Below are positions 8,601 through 19,300 of a stretch of 42,435 bases of DNA, one piece after another; position 1 is the stretch's first letter, and each line of letters opens with the position of its first letter. The translations under genes and the position numbers were made by a program. Source of the DNA: Phaeoceros laevis (lineage: Eukaryota; Anthocerotophyta; Anthocerotopsida; Notothyladales); NCBI GenBank assembly GCA_049999765.1, contig JBNGIQ010009359.1, positions 32,365 to 74,799 on the forward strand, given 5' to 3'. Under the pieces are notes generated by a model. It searched no databases, had not been told where the DNA came from, and saw only the letters and a program-made list of their open reading frames with translations.

Positions 8601-9682
8601 TTCCGTGATTTTCAGGAGGCACATCAATATAAACGTATGTTTTTATTGAGTAAGTGTGAGGTCATTGCTGAAGGATCAACAATTGCGAGAGGGATTTTAG
8701 TTTATTTAGATTGTCCATTCGAGAGTGTGATATCAATGCAATCGGACCCGATGCTAAATGGCTACACTGCACGGCTTGACTTGGCAAAAAAGATGCTCCC
8801 AGCTATCAAGGTAGTTTTTGACAGTGTTTGGCAAGATGAATTTCTGGCATGTAGTAGAACTTGCATATTTTGAAACACGGTGCTTGTCATCTTAACCAAA
8901 TTCCTATGTTGCTTATGCCTTTATAGGCTGCACGTCGTGGTAGACCCGCTCTTGTCAATTTCGGGCTTCCACAAGCTGGAGAAAGTCCCCCGTACTACTA
9001 CGGTGCGTAGAATGAAAATCATTTCCTAGCTTAGCCTATATTATGGTAAATATTGGACTTGAAAAGATGTTTCCAAACTTGTATTTGACATTGAGTATTC
9101 AAAGTTATACCTAGGCTCTTTGAGGGAACCATGTGGTTGACTGTGTTTCTTGCCAATGGTTAATGCAGCTCCAAAAACTTTGAGGCTAGAGGTCATCCTT
9201 CCAGAAATAAAACGTCAAGTTGAACAGATATGCAAAGAAGTTCGTTGGGGTGAAGTCGTTGCATCATACGTGACAAGAGTGGAAGCTCGCTCTTCAAATG
9301 TGCTGTAAGCATATTCCATTACCTTACTCATGTTACTCCTACAAGATGCCTTATCAACTAACCTAGTTTTTAGGCAATTTGGTATTAGAATCTCGTTTGA
9401 GTTCAATTCAGGACCTGACTATTTAGAAGTAGCAAAAGCATGATCGTAGCACATTTCTAGTAGCAAAGTACTTACATATGCTTGTAAGATACATTCAGGT
9501 ATTGCTATACATTGTCCTTTAGACCTGGAAGAGGGCCTACTCATACAGGAACTGAGGAGCTCATCAAGGAAGTGGCTGAATTGTTTGCCTACCGCAAGCT
9601 GTGGGGGAGAATTTGTGCTCATTTGGCAGAATGGCGCAAATCACAGGAAGGAGCTTCCTCAAGCAGGAGCTCTCGACACTAG
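5677..9682 (+). CDS. Tandem RNase III / dsRBD protein, two units, RNASE THREE-LIKE (RTL3-like)
   Basis: Proposed exons are 5677-5793, 5950-6210, 6303-6680, one running from inside the N gap to about 7064, 7183-7354, 7490-7574, 7735-7868, 8015-8287, 8460-8810, 8927-9002, 9169-9304 and 9523-9682, giving about 755 residues. The ATG follows an in-frame stop. Domain order is RNase III-1 (LEAKLGYRF, RLEYLGDSVL, LADYFECVVGAIYVD), a weak dsRBD, and a dsRBD (LEYICESKNWSKP then FGYTVTIGANG). RNase III-2 follows (LEAFLEYSFKDK, RLEHLGDAVL, LANLFGSLVGAIYVD), then a weak dsRBD and a C-terminal dsRBD-like segment. Domain 1 keeps all four catalytic acids (E45, D49, D130, E133). In domain 2 the last two are N and G, so it is probably inactive. 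Plant RTL3 also carries two RNase III domains. There is no helicase or PAZ. It should cut or bind double-stranded RNA. Weak points are the N gap and a GA in place of GT after exon 4. Confidence 0.8.
6846..6945. other. Assembly gap (100 N)
   Basis: Exactly 100 N. It hides the start of the dsRBD exon of the large RNase III gene. Confidence 1.
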
Positions 9683-10624
9683 AATCATGGATGAGGAGGT
9701 TGAAGTCATTAGAAAGCAAGGTCGGTAGAACTGGTTTCCAGCATATTGTTTAGGCTAGGCTTTCTAATGGTTTTCACGAGGCAAATGTGGTAACCCTTGG
9801 AGGATATTTAGACTACGATTTCTAGACAAAGAGTTTGCTTTGTTACGACAACGTGCATCCCATAAGACTTGTCCAATGTTCTGTTTTCTTTACGCATTTT
9901 TCAATCCCACTTTTGTGCAAACCTCAAAGAAACGACGCCTGATACATTGTGCCACCAAACTTGCTATAGCAAAAGAGACAATTGAGCTCTTGCCTCACCT
10001 TGCCTGCAATAGCCATAGCTCAAGATATTTGTATTGTTGTGTTTTGATATTCTTGAAATTGGACCATGCTTGTTTGTGTGTTGCTGACAAACAACCAAAA
10101 GGAAGAAGCGTTCAGTGCCCACCTTGCACAATTAGTGTGCAAGGTGAGCACGGAACACCCAGGATACCTAGACCAAAGTGTGAACTCACTTTACGATGAA
10201 CGCATGCATTGTGTGACAAAATTTTCGATATCAAACGTTGAGTTGAATTGATGCATTTTCTAAATGCCCCCTGATTTCCTCTTACCAACCTCACTCACGC
10301 TTGCAATTGCAACATGGTGCCAGCAACCGCGCAATAACCAAAGAGACAAGCTCTTGCCTTCCGTGGAGTAGCCACACGTAGCCCAGAATGATTGTCCACA
10401 ACTCTTCAGAAAGAGTATCCGAAGCTTCCTTCTTGTGCACATTCCTGCCTCAGCTGACTAAGTCTAGACTCGGTGACTAGACTAGTGGCACGCCATTCAA
10501 GCATCGATATCCCACTAACATTATTTTAATGGAAAAAGCAAATTCGAGGCTGTTGGTGCAGGCAAGCAGGCAGAGATGCCTCCAATAGCGGCAGAAGTCG
10601 CCCGAGCATAGCATTTGGCAGGCA
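9683..10624. other. Intergenic, RNase III 3' region and P450 upstream region
   Basis: No recognisable gene. It contains two loosely similar stretches (about 9950-10025 and 10310-10375, both with caaagagaca or aaaagagaca followed by gctcttgcct), perhaps an old repeat. The last 60 bp resemble the DNA before the P450 pseudogene. Confidence 0.45.
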
Positions 10625-12472
10625 ATGGAGCAGCTGGGTGTGGTGGCTGTGGCTGCCGTCGCAGTGGCAGCGGCGGCAGTGCTGGGAGTGTGGCTCTGGA
10701 GCCTGTCCCTTGCACCAGCTGCTGCTGCCAAACACTCTAGCATTGCCAAGCTGAAGCTCCAGCTCCCTCCCGGCCCTGCTCCCCTCCCTGTGCTGGGCAA
10801 CCTCGGCATCCTGCTCACCTCCCGCAACGTCCCCCGCGACCTCATCGCGCTCGCCAGGAAGCATGGGCCCGTCATGTGGCTCAAGCTGGGGCGGCGCGGA
10901 GCCATCGTGGTGTCGTCCGCGGACCAGGCCAACGCCGTCCTCCGCACGCAGGGCATGGCGTTCGCCTCCCGCCCCTCCACCTACTCCATTGCCACACTGA
11001 GCATCGACCACATGGACGTCGCCGTGGCCCCGCACGGCCCTCACTACATCCAGCAGAGGCAAGCAATCCATCCATCCGTCCACCCTTGCCCGCCAGCATC
11101 TGCTTCATCAATGTGTTCAATTTCGTCATTTGGTTTGATCGCGTTGCTGCAGGAGGGTGCTGGTGACGGAGCTGCTGCAGCCCAAGCTGCAGCCGGGCAC
11201 CGAGGAGGAGCGAGGTGTGGAGGTGGCTGCCATGATCGAAGGCGTCCGGCGGCACATTCTGAAGGCGCAGCCGGGGAAGAAGGCGGACCCCGTCTGCCTG
11301 GCGCTCCTGCTCAGAATCATGACCCTCAACAACATCATGCGCCTCAGCACGAGCAAGCCCCGCGTGAGCTACGACAACATCGTCGACGTCGCTGGCTTCA
11401 ATGTGAGACGCTGGCGACTGTAAGAGTTCCAGATGCTGCCAGGATCGTGTTTTGCTTGACCGATGAGGGTTGCTTTAATTTTTTTCCCAGAATCCGACCC
11501 AGCAGAGCGAGGAATGCACATTCTACCGGACGATGGAGGAGTTCACGATCTACTTCAACTACCCAATGCTGGGAGACTACGTCCCGTGGCTGTCCTTCGT
11601 GGACCGGCTGCTGGGATCCAAGGCAAAGGTGTTGAATCTGCGCAAACGCTTCGATGCGTTTCAGCAAAAAATCATGGCCGAGAATGCGCATCGCAGCACG
11701 AGCGATTCTCAGGGCGGAAGCCGCAATTTTCTGGACGTCCTCACTGGGCTCAACACGCCGAGCATCGTCATTCAAGGCCATTTGCTGGTACGCTTTCTCT
11801 TCTCAGGCCGGAATTCATCAACTCCTGCAGCTCGGACTGACGTCGAGAGCTTGCGTACAGGACCTGCTTGTGGGAGGGACGGACACCACGGTGACCACGC
11901 TGGTGTGGGCGTTCACCGAGCTACTGCGGAGGCCCGCGGTGTACCGCAGAGCGCAGGAGGAGGTTCTGGCCGCGGTGGGGACGGACCGCGCGGTAGCGGA
12001 ATCGGATTTCGCCAATTTGCCCTACATCAGCGGCGTGGTGAAGGAGACGCTGCGGATGTACCCCGCCCTCCCCCTCCTGCTGCCGCACCTCGCGATGGAG
12101 GAAACCGAGGTGGCCGGTTACCGCGTCCCGGCTGGCACCACGGTCCTCGTGAATGCGCTGGCGGTGGGGCGGGACCCTGCCGCGTGGCCGCGCCCCGAGG
12201 AGTTCGAACCCGAGCGGTGGGTAGACGGGGGCTCTGGCGGGGTGACCGGTGTGGGGTGTCTGGGTCTCGATGCCGTCCCGTTTGGGGCGGGCAGGCGGTC
12301 CTGCCCGGGCGCGGATCTGGCGTTGAGGCTGATGCTGCTCACCGTGGCCAGAATGCTGCAAAGCTTCCACTGGTCGCTGCCGGATGAGGCTCCGGAGGTG
12401 GACTTGTTGGAGAAGCCGGGCACCTTTCTGGACAGGCTTCATCCCCTGTGGGTCGTGCCATCGTTTTTGTAG
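10625..12472 (+). CDS. Cytochrome P450 monooxygenase (A-type, CYP71-clan-like)
   Basis: Exons 10625-11058, 11153-11402, 11491-11787 and 11861-12472 join in frame to 530 residues, the normal P450 length. An N-terminal membrane anchor rich in Ala and Val is followed by the hinge LPPGPAPLPVLGNLG, which places it on the endoplasmic reticulum. The I-helix oxygen-activation motif is GGTDTT, the K-helix is KETLR, then PEEFEPERW, and the heme loop is FGAGRRSCPG with Cys475 as the iron ligand. All key residues are present, so it should be active; the substrate is unknown. The first intron uses GC instead of GT (AG|GCAAGC ... CAG), which is required to keep the frame. Codon use is strongly GC-rich compared with the RNase III genes upstream. 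The pseudogene at 455 is a degraded relative. Confidence 0.92.
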
Positions 12473-13146
12473 TGGTGTAAGTAAGAATAATCGGTGCCGT
12501 AGGAGTTTCAGGTCAGAGATGGAATTCGAAGTTGCTCGGTTTTAAAATGTGCTTTAATAGTGCAAAGCATTCGATGGTGCGTGCCAGTCTGCCAGAATGA
12601 GAGCACGAGATGCCTAAGACAAGCTGTTGGCGTACGCGTGCAAAGGGTGCACTACAAAAACATGTTCAACCTACACGGGCAAGCGTAGGCTAGACGAGGT
12701 CGGGCCATCGAATCGTGCGTCAAACGCACGCTTGAAAGTTGGAACACGGTAGTGGTAGTAAGAAATTATTATTATTGTGTTATGCTGACTCACATGGGAG
12801 AGTTGAAGACGCGGCAGATCTCGGTATTTCGTGGCAATTTGGCAAAGGACGCGCTTCGAAGCAATTTCTCCTTAGCCCTCGGCCTCTCCAGAGCTAGTTT
12901 CAATTTTCAATAACTGGCCGGAGCAGAAATAAAGACAGAAAATTTCACAAAAGAAAAAAGAAATACCAAAGCATACCAAGTTGTCAATCCGAGCAAGCAA
13001 GCTTGTGGAGCACGATCATTTCACTTTTGAACATTGGGAACATAGGAAGCCCCCCACCCACACTAGCAAGTTCAGGTCTGCGGGTGTCCACAGCAACGAA
13101 GTAAGCAGCTATTTCCAAGAAGAAATCAAACAAAGTAGACATAGAA
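12473..13146. other. Intergenic, no gene seen
   Basis: P450 3' region followed by the leader of the TBP-like gene. I see no coding homology here. Confidence 0.5.
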
Positions 13147-13888
13147 ATGGACGTGGACAATGTCGTGGATATGGAGTCCCGCATGGATGTGGACATGGAT
13201 GTAGACATGGAAAATGGAAAAGACATGGACGAGATATGTAGTCTTCTGCAAAATTTGCCTCTCCTTGAAGAGGAAGCTCCTCGTAATCGCCTGGAAATTA
13301 CTGAGATAGTTTGCGGTTTTAGCGTAGGGCTCCGGCTTTCACTCAAGCTCCTAGGCCAGAAGCTACAGAATGCAAGGTATAGTTGCACAACGAACTATGA
13401 AAAATCGGACCACTTTGACTACCTATTCTACTCAATGAAGGACATTCGGGCCACATTCATCATTTATCCTAGCGGCAAGGTTAAGATGAAAGGATCAAGC
13501 AACACAGCCCTTGCCAAAGGTGCCGCTCTTCGACTTGTGAAAACTTTGCGAAAAATCTCAGAATACAAGGGAGCGCACCTTGAAAACTTCAAAGTTGAAA
13601 ATATTGTTGCGCGCAAGGCAAGCGAGGATTTGTTTCCTGTGAATCTGAGCTGGTTACGAACAAGACTCAGAGTTGAGCAAGATTGGCAAGTGCTTTGGTG
13701 AGCACATCGAAGGGGCATGCTCATTCAATGGATTGAAACAAGAGTTGACAATCGCAAGACAAAAGGTGGTCGTCCACGTGCTCTTGCGGGGTGCTATGAG
13801 AATCGTGGGTGCAACAACCATTGCTCAAGTCCATCATGCTTTTGACGTGGTTCATCCCCTTGTCATTTTAGCTAAGGTTCAAAGCTGA
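13147..13888 (+). CDS. Diverged TATA-binding-protein-like protein, single exon, one frameshift
   Basis: TBP is a saddle of two repeats that binds the TATA box. Residues about 55-140 match repeat 1: IVCGFSVGLRLSLKLLGQ, then QNARYS, then FIIYPSGKVKMKGSS (TBP: LIFASGKMVCTGAK), then KGAALRLVKTLRKI. LENFKVENIVA with FPVNLSWL begins repeat 2 (TBP: FKDFKIQNIVG, FPIRLEGL). The frame then ends with TGA at 13699-13701. The rest of repeat 2 continues in the +1 frame from about 13673 to 13888: FNGL, then KVVVHVLLRGAMRIVGATT, then HHAFDVVHPLV (TBP: FPGL, IVLLIFVSGKIVITGAK, AFENIYPVL). A frameshift lies near 13650-13675. Of the four DNA-kinking Phe positions, two look kept and two are Tyr and Leu. The N-terminus is an acidic MDVD repeat. 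There is no intron, so a retrogene origin is possible. It is either a decayed gene or a TBP-related factor with a sequence error. Confidence 0.72.
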
Positions 13889-16352
13889 ACGGCTTCTAAA
13901 CTAGCGATGGAAATAGTAATTTGGAAGACATTCATGACCACACTTTGAAAAAAGAAGGTTGTAGTAAGAAGAAGACTTCGACAGTAAGAAGATGAGAGTT
14001 AAGGTAAAAGTGAAATGATCTGAATATAACTCGATTTATTTGTACATTATTGAATACTTATAAACATATAAATTGTAAATATTTTTCCATATTACGAGAT
14101 GTCCTCTTCAACTGCTATCTAGAGCACAACCTAGAATGAATTTGAAAAGCTTTTTTTTATGTCTACGCGTATGCATTCACATGACATAACCACGCTTGAT
14201 GTAGATGCTTTTTGCAAACAAACAAAGTTCTTGAATAAACATTTGCATCGGAGCAACATTCATTCGTTCAATAGATGTTTACTGTTTGCTAGCTGTGCTG
14301 CAAATCTCGTCACAACCCCTCTATCCACTAGACATATGTATCCACATTTTACACCTGAGATATAGTTGGACACATAGTGAATTTTCTTGTTTGGATTTAT
14401 CCACATCTTGTTATGATTTTTTTTGTCTCCTATAAGTAAATAAGAGCATTAAGTACACTGAATGTGAGCTTTGTAAAACATAAAGTCGTCATAGGTCCAC
14501 CTAGAATCTTTCAAAGGAAAATTGATCCCTTGTTCATAATTACACTCTCACTCTCTACGGATATGTATGCATGTTCGTTAGGGAGATAGTGGTGTATCAT
14601 CCAAGTCTAGTAAGGAGCAATAAATCCATATCATGTTACATAAACTTTGTTGGGATAGGTGAGTGTAGAGGGAACTTGCGGTCATTTACCACATACCGGA
14701 CACCTCAGTGTGGTGGATATGAAGTCATACATTTACCTCTGCACTTTAGTGTGGTGGACATGAAGTCATACATTTACTTGTGCAGTGAATATTGTAGAAA
14801 GGGATTTTTAAAATTTACTTGTGCTGCGATTTGGATTTTTTAAGTGGGTTTTAGAATAACCTAGACTTTTCACAAATTTGTTATCTATGAAGCTGGATTG
14901 AAGCTTGTGTATCCATAAGACATGGAAAAGAAAATGATGGAATAGGATTGTGCAATTTTTTGAAGTTAGGCATGCATAACATGGAAAATATTGACTCACT
15001 AGAATTCAAACATGAGTTCGAGTATTTAACTTCTTTGCAATTTTTTTTCTGAGTGATGTTTATCCTGTTGTAACCAAGAATGAGAATGAGGTTATGTCAA
15101 CCTTACTCAAGTCTTGACCAATTTGAGAATATAGCAACACTTCAGCTCATGAGTTTGTAGCAAATGAGCTTTGGCTAGGAGGAGGAGGAACTTCACTACA
15201 CAATATTTGAGAAAATAACATGTTTGTATTTTATAAGACAGAATAGTAGTCCAAAAATGGATAAAGTTCAATGATAATGTACCTTGTCTATTTAAGTAAG
15301 GGAAATATGTAAAAGCTTGCCAAACAGTCCACCAAGGATGAGCATGTAAAAGCTTCCCAAAGGTAGTACCTTATGAGTCCACCACGGATCTATGGATTGA
15401 AGAAACCTCTTTTCTTAATAGATCTATCTATGGATGGACGAAAGTTTGACTATCCTTCGTTATGCAACTCTCAGATTAGAATTACCTATGCATGTGCTCA
15501 TGGCGAGTCCTCCGGAAATTCGGAGGACAGATGTCCGCCTTGGAGTGGTTGCTGTGACTGGACGGCCTCTGTACAACACGACATGAATTAGAATGTTTAC
15601 TTGTTTATAGAGTTGTCGAGTGGGGACATGGATAGCCGTCCGATAGTATTTCGGGTAGAAAAGCTTCCGTGGCTCTTGACATCGATATGGGATTGAATCC
15701 GATTGATGCAGTGGTGCCGAAAATCATTTTTTGAATCTTGGGAACTGGGGCCTAGCCTAGGTGCAGGCAAGGGTTTGATTGGCATGTCTGCCAGTGCCAT
15801 TCCATTCTGCTAGTTTCTCTCCGTCTTCCGGTCTACTCGGCTCCTGGACCACACACAGCCGCAGGTGCGAGAGGCAGCTGCTTGGCCCTGTCACCCTTTT
15901 TCCTTCACCGCGAGAGCACTGCTAGGGCGGCTGCGTTCCTGCCCGCGGGGCACCCGACGACTACGGCGAGACAGCAGCAGCAGCGACCTCGGATCTTCAC
16001 TGCGTCACTGTTGCGCCATTCGGAGGGTATGCGGGGCACCGCTCGAGTTTGAATTTTGCAGGAAGGTGCGGTGCGAGGCTGTGCTCTGCGCCCGGGAATG
16101 CCGCCGGCTAGTCTGCAGCTGTGCACCGGGGAACTTGACTGATCGTTGCTGGAATTGGCGTAGATCGGCGAGGATTTGGAATTGCTGCGCCGCTCGGGTG
16201 CTGGGTGACAGATGACAGGGACCTCCCCGCCGGACTGAGGCATCATTGGAGGGCAGGTGAATGCAGGCACAGTGAGCGGAGATGCGAGGGACCGAGCCGG
16301 GGGTGGGTGAAGGCTGGAAGAGCCGCATTCTCGCGCTAGTGTAACTTAATTC
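13889..16352. other. AT-rich intergenic region and CUL4 leader
   Basis: About 2.5 kb with no recognisable gene. From 13.9 to 15.6 kb it is AT-rich with short tandem repeats, like old transposon remains. From about 15.85 kb it turns GC-rich and is probably the promoter and 5' leader of CUL4. No TATA box stands out. Confidence 0.5.
14707..14788. repeat. Tandem repeat, two 41-bp units
   Basis: Units 14707-14747 and 14748-14788 both contain agtgtggtgga and tgaagtcatacatttac, with a few mismatches. Confidence 0.85.
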
Positions 16353-19300
16353 ATGTCGCAGAAAAAGAGGCTCAGCAGCAGTAGCAGCGGCAGTCCAGGT
16401 TCAGTCATGATTTCCGCCACAAAGAAGGCCAAGTCCCAGGCACTAGATCCCTACGACAAGAATGGGTTGCAGCATATCGGGGCAGATGACCAAGACCTCA
16501 TGCTTATTGACCTAAAGACCGACTCCGGGGTGATGGCCAACCCAGCCTCCGCCATGGGGCTTGGCAGTGCCACCGTCGGCTCTGGCACCACCGCCAATTT
16601 GTCCAGAAAGAAGGCCACGCCTCCGCAGCCGGTTAAAAAGCTGGTCATCAAGCCCTTCAAAGGTGCGTTGACCTGGCTTCAGAATCTCAGTTGATTTGAG
16701 GCTGCCCCGTGGCAGCTGGGTCATTATGGTTCTATTTCTATTGCTGCTTGAGGATCTACATCAACTCTTCTGTCTACGATTGCTCTAATGTATCAAGCTG
16801 CCATTTCCTTCTGTGAACCTACCGTCGGACTGTCATCATGTCTCTACTGTCTCAAGTGCTACCATGACGTAGAGCATAATTGCAAGCACAGTTGGGGTTC
16901 CGTAGGTTGGTTAGGTTGTGTCCTGTCCCATTGGTTTTCAGTAAGTGATTTAGTTGAGGTTTGGGGAGTCGAGGCTTCTTAGATTTAGATGCATAGATTC
17001 GAAGTGCATCGCTTTGGTACAGGAAAATGACCCTGAGTGGAATGAGATGCGCAGTGTTTCTTGGACTAGTGACGACTTAGACTTGCTTGTTACTAGGTCT
17101 TTGCGTTTGCCTGTCTCATCCTCCGGCTGCAACTGTGTTAGTTTGTTGGTGCAATGTAACCTATCAACCTTACTAGGATACTCCATAAGCACCTGCCTTT
17201 TCCAAGGGTGTAAAAGGTCATGTGATGCCACCGTTGATTAGGGCTGATGGAGGGCAATGTATACTTCTGCAACAGCTTCTGCATGTACTTGGAAATGGTG
17301 TCCTTGGTCGTCGTAACGAGATGTTCTAGGTTGATGTACAATGAAATAATGTGGTGTAGGTTACTTAGTTTAGAATGTTTGAGCTCTTTGATTGAGGAAG
17401 AAAATCTTGCCTGATATTGCAGATAAGCCGAAGCTACCTAGCAACTTCGAGGAGGTTACTTGGCTGAAGATAAAAGAAGCTGTTACAGCAATTCATTTGG
17501 AGCAAACTGTATCGTGCAACCTGGAGGAGTTGTATCGGGTATTTGAAATATGAATCGATGTTAATGCTGATGTTATTCCTTGATTCTTATGTGAAGAAAA
17601 CTGACTCAAATCATGATGCAGGCAGTAGAAGACCTATGCTTACACAAGATGGGAGGCAATCTGTATCGACGGCTCCAACAAGAGTGTGAGATGCATATCA
17701 TGGAAAAGCTGCGATTGCTGGTGGGCCAAAGCCCGGATGCAGTAGTATTCCTGTCTCACGTGGAGAAGTGCTGGCAGAACCACTGTGATCAGATGCTAAT
17801 GATTCGCAGTATTGCATTATATCTTGATCGCACCTATGTGATACAGAACTCCAACGTTCGTTCACTTTGGGACATGGGCCTTCAGTTGTTTCGGAAGCAC
17901 TTGTCTGCTTGCCCAGAAGTAGAGCACAAGACTGTCACGGGGCTACTGAGACTTATCGAGAAAGAGAGGTAGAGCTCAGATTTTGAGTTGCCTGTCTACA
18001 TAATATCTACATGGTAATGATGTTGCTAGCATGTAGTGCGTGGAACCAGAGAATTTGTTCTGAAGTACCCGGCTGAAGTTGCTGGTTCTTCTGAACTGAT
18101 TTCGTATCTGGATATTGCTGTTATGAGCAGGATGGGGGAGACAGTTGACCGAACTCTTCTCAAGCACTTGTTACGGATGTTCAGTGCATTAGGGATATAC
18201 TCAGAGAGCTTCGAGAGGCCATTTCTTGATTGCACGTCAGACTACTATGCTGCTGAAGGCACAAGGTTTATGCAGCAGACAGATGTTCCAGACTACCTCA
18301 AGCATGTTGAGGTGAGGAATGTAGCTGTTGGGGGATGGTACTTGATAGCATTAGTTTGCTTTTGTACTAAGCATAAAGAGGGAATTTGCGTCTGCAGGCA
18401 AGACTTCACGAGGAGAATGAACGATGTATGCTGTACCTTGATGCTGGGACACGGAAACCTTTGGTTGCAGCTGCTGAGAAGCAGTTATTGGATCGGCATA
18501 CATCCTCCATTTTGGACAAGGTAGCTAATCAGAAATCTGTCCTCTTGTCAATTTGCCACTTGTGGTAAACATAATTTGGGTGTGCCAAGATTTTTCTAAT
18601 TTGGTCATGATGTGCTCTGCAGGGCTTTAGTGTGCTGATGGATGGAAACCGTGTAACAGACCTTCATCGGATGTATGCACTGTTTGCAAGGGTATCAGCT
18701 CTGGAGCTATTGAGGCAGGCCTTGAGTGCTTACATAAAGTCTACTGGCCACAGCATAGTGATGGACGAGGAAAAGGACAAGGATATGGTTGGATCTCTCC
18801 TGGATTTGAAGGCCCGCCTTGATGTAATTTGGGAGGATAGCTTTTCCAGGAATGAGAGTTTCGCAAATACTTTGAAGGATGCCTTTGAGCACTTAATCAA
18901 TCTGCGACAGGTACGTTCTGAGATGTGAAGACTTCTCATGGATTTATTTTCTGTGGCTCTGAAGTGGACTTACATTTGCAACATCTATCATTCGCAGAAT
19001 CGTCCTGCAGAACTGATAGCAAAGTTTATCGATGGAAAACTGAGAGCTGGGAATAAGGGAACGTCTGAAGAGGAGCTGGAGGGCACTTTGGACAAAGTTT
19101 TGGTGCTCTTCAGGTTCATACAAGTATGTTTTAAGATCCATTTGAATGCAACCTTATGTGGTTTTGCACTTCACAGCATGGCTCCCTCATATGCTTGCTA
19201 GTGCTGACACACCATGGACCAAATGTTGGCAGGGGAAAGATGTGTTTGAGGCATTTTACAAGAAGGACCTTGCAAAACGGCTTCTTCTTGGAAAGAGCGC

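Noticed and set aside
10625-11635. Continuous 336-codon reading of the P450 start region
   Set aside because: After residue about 145 it runs through intron 1 and out of the P450 frame. The spliced model keeps all P450 motifs.
15865-16328. Open frames on both strands before CUL4
   Set aside because: A GC-rich leader region with overlapping open frames on both strands and no homology; more likely promoter and 5' leader.
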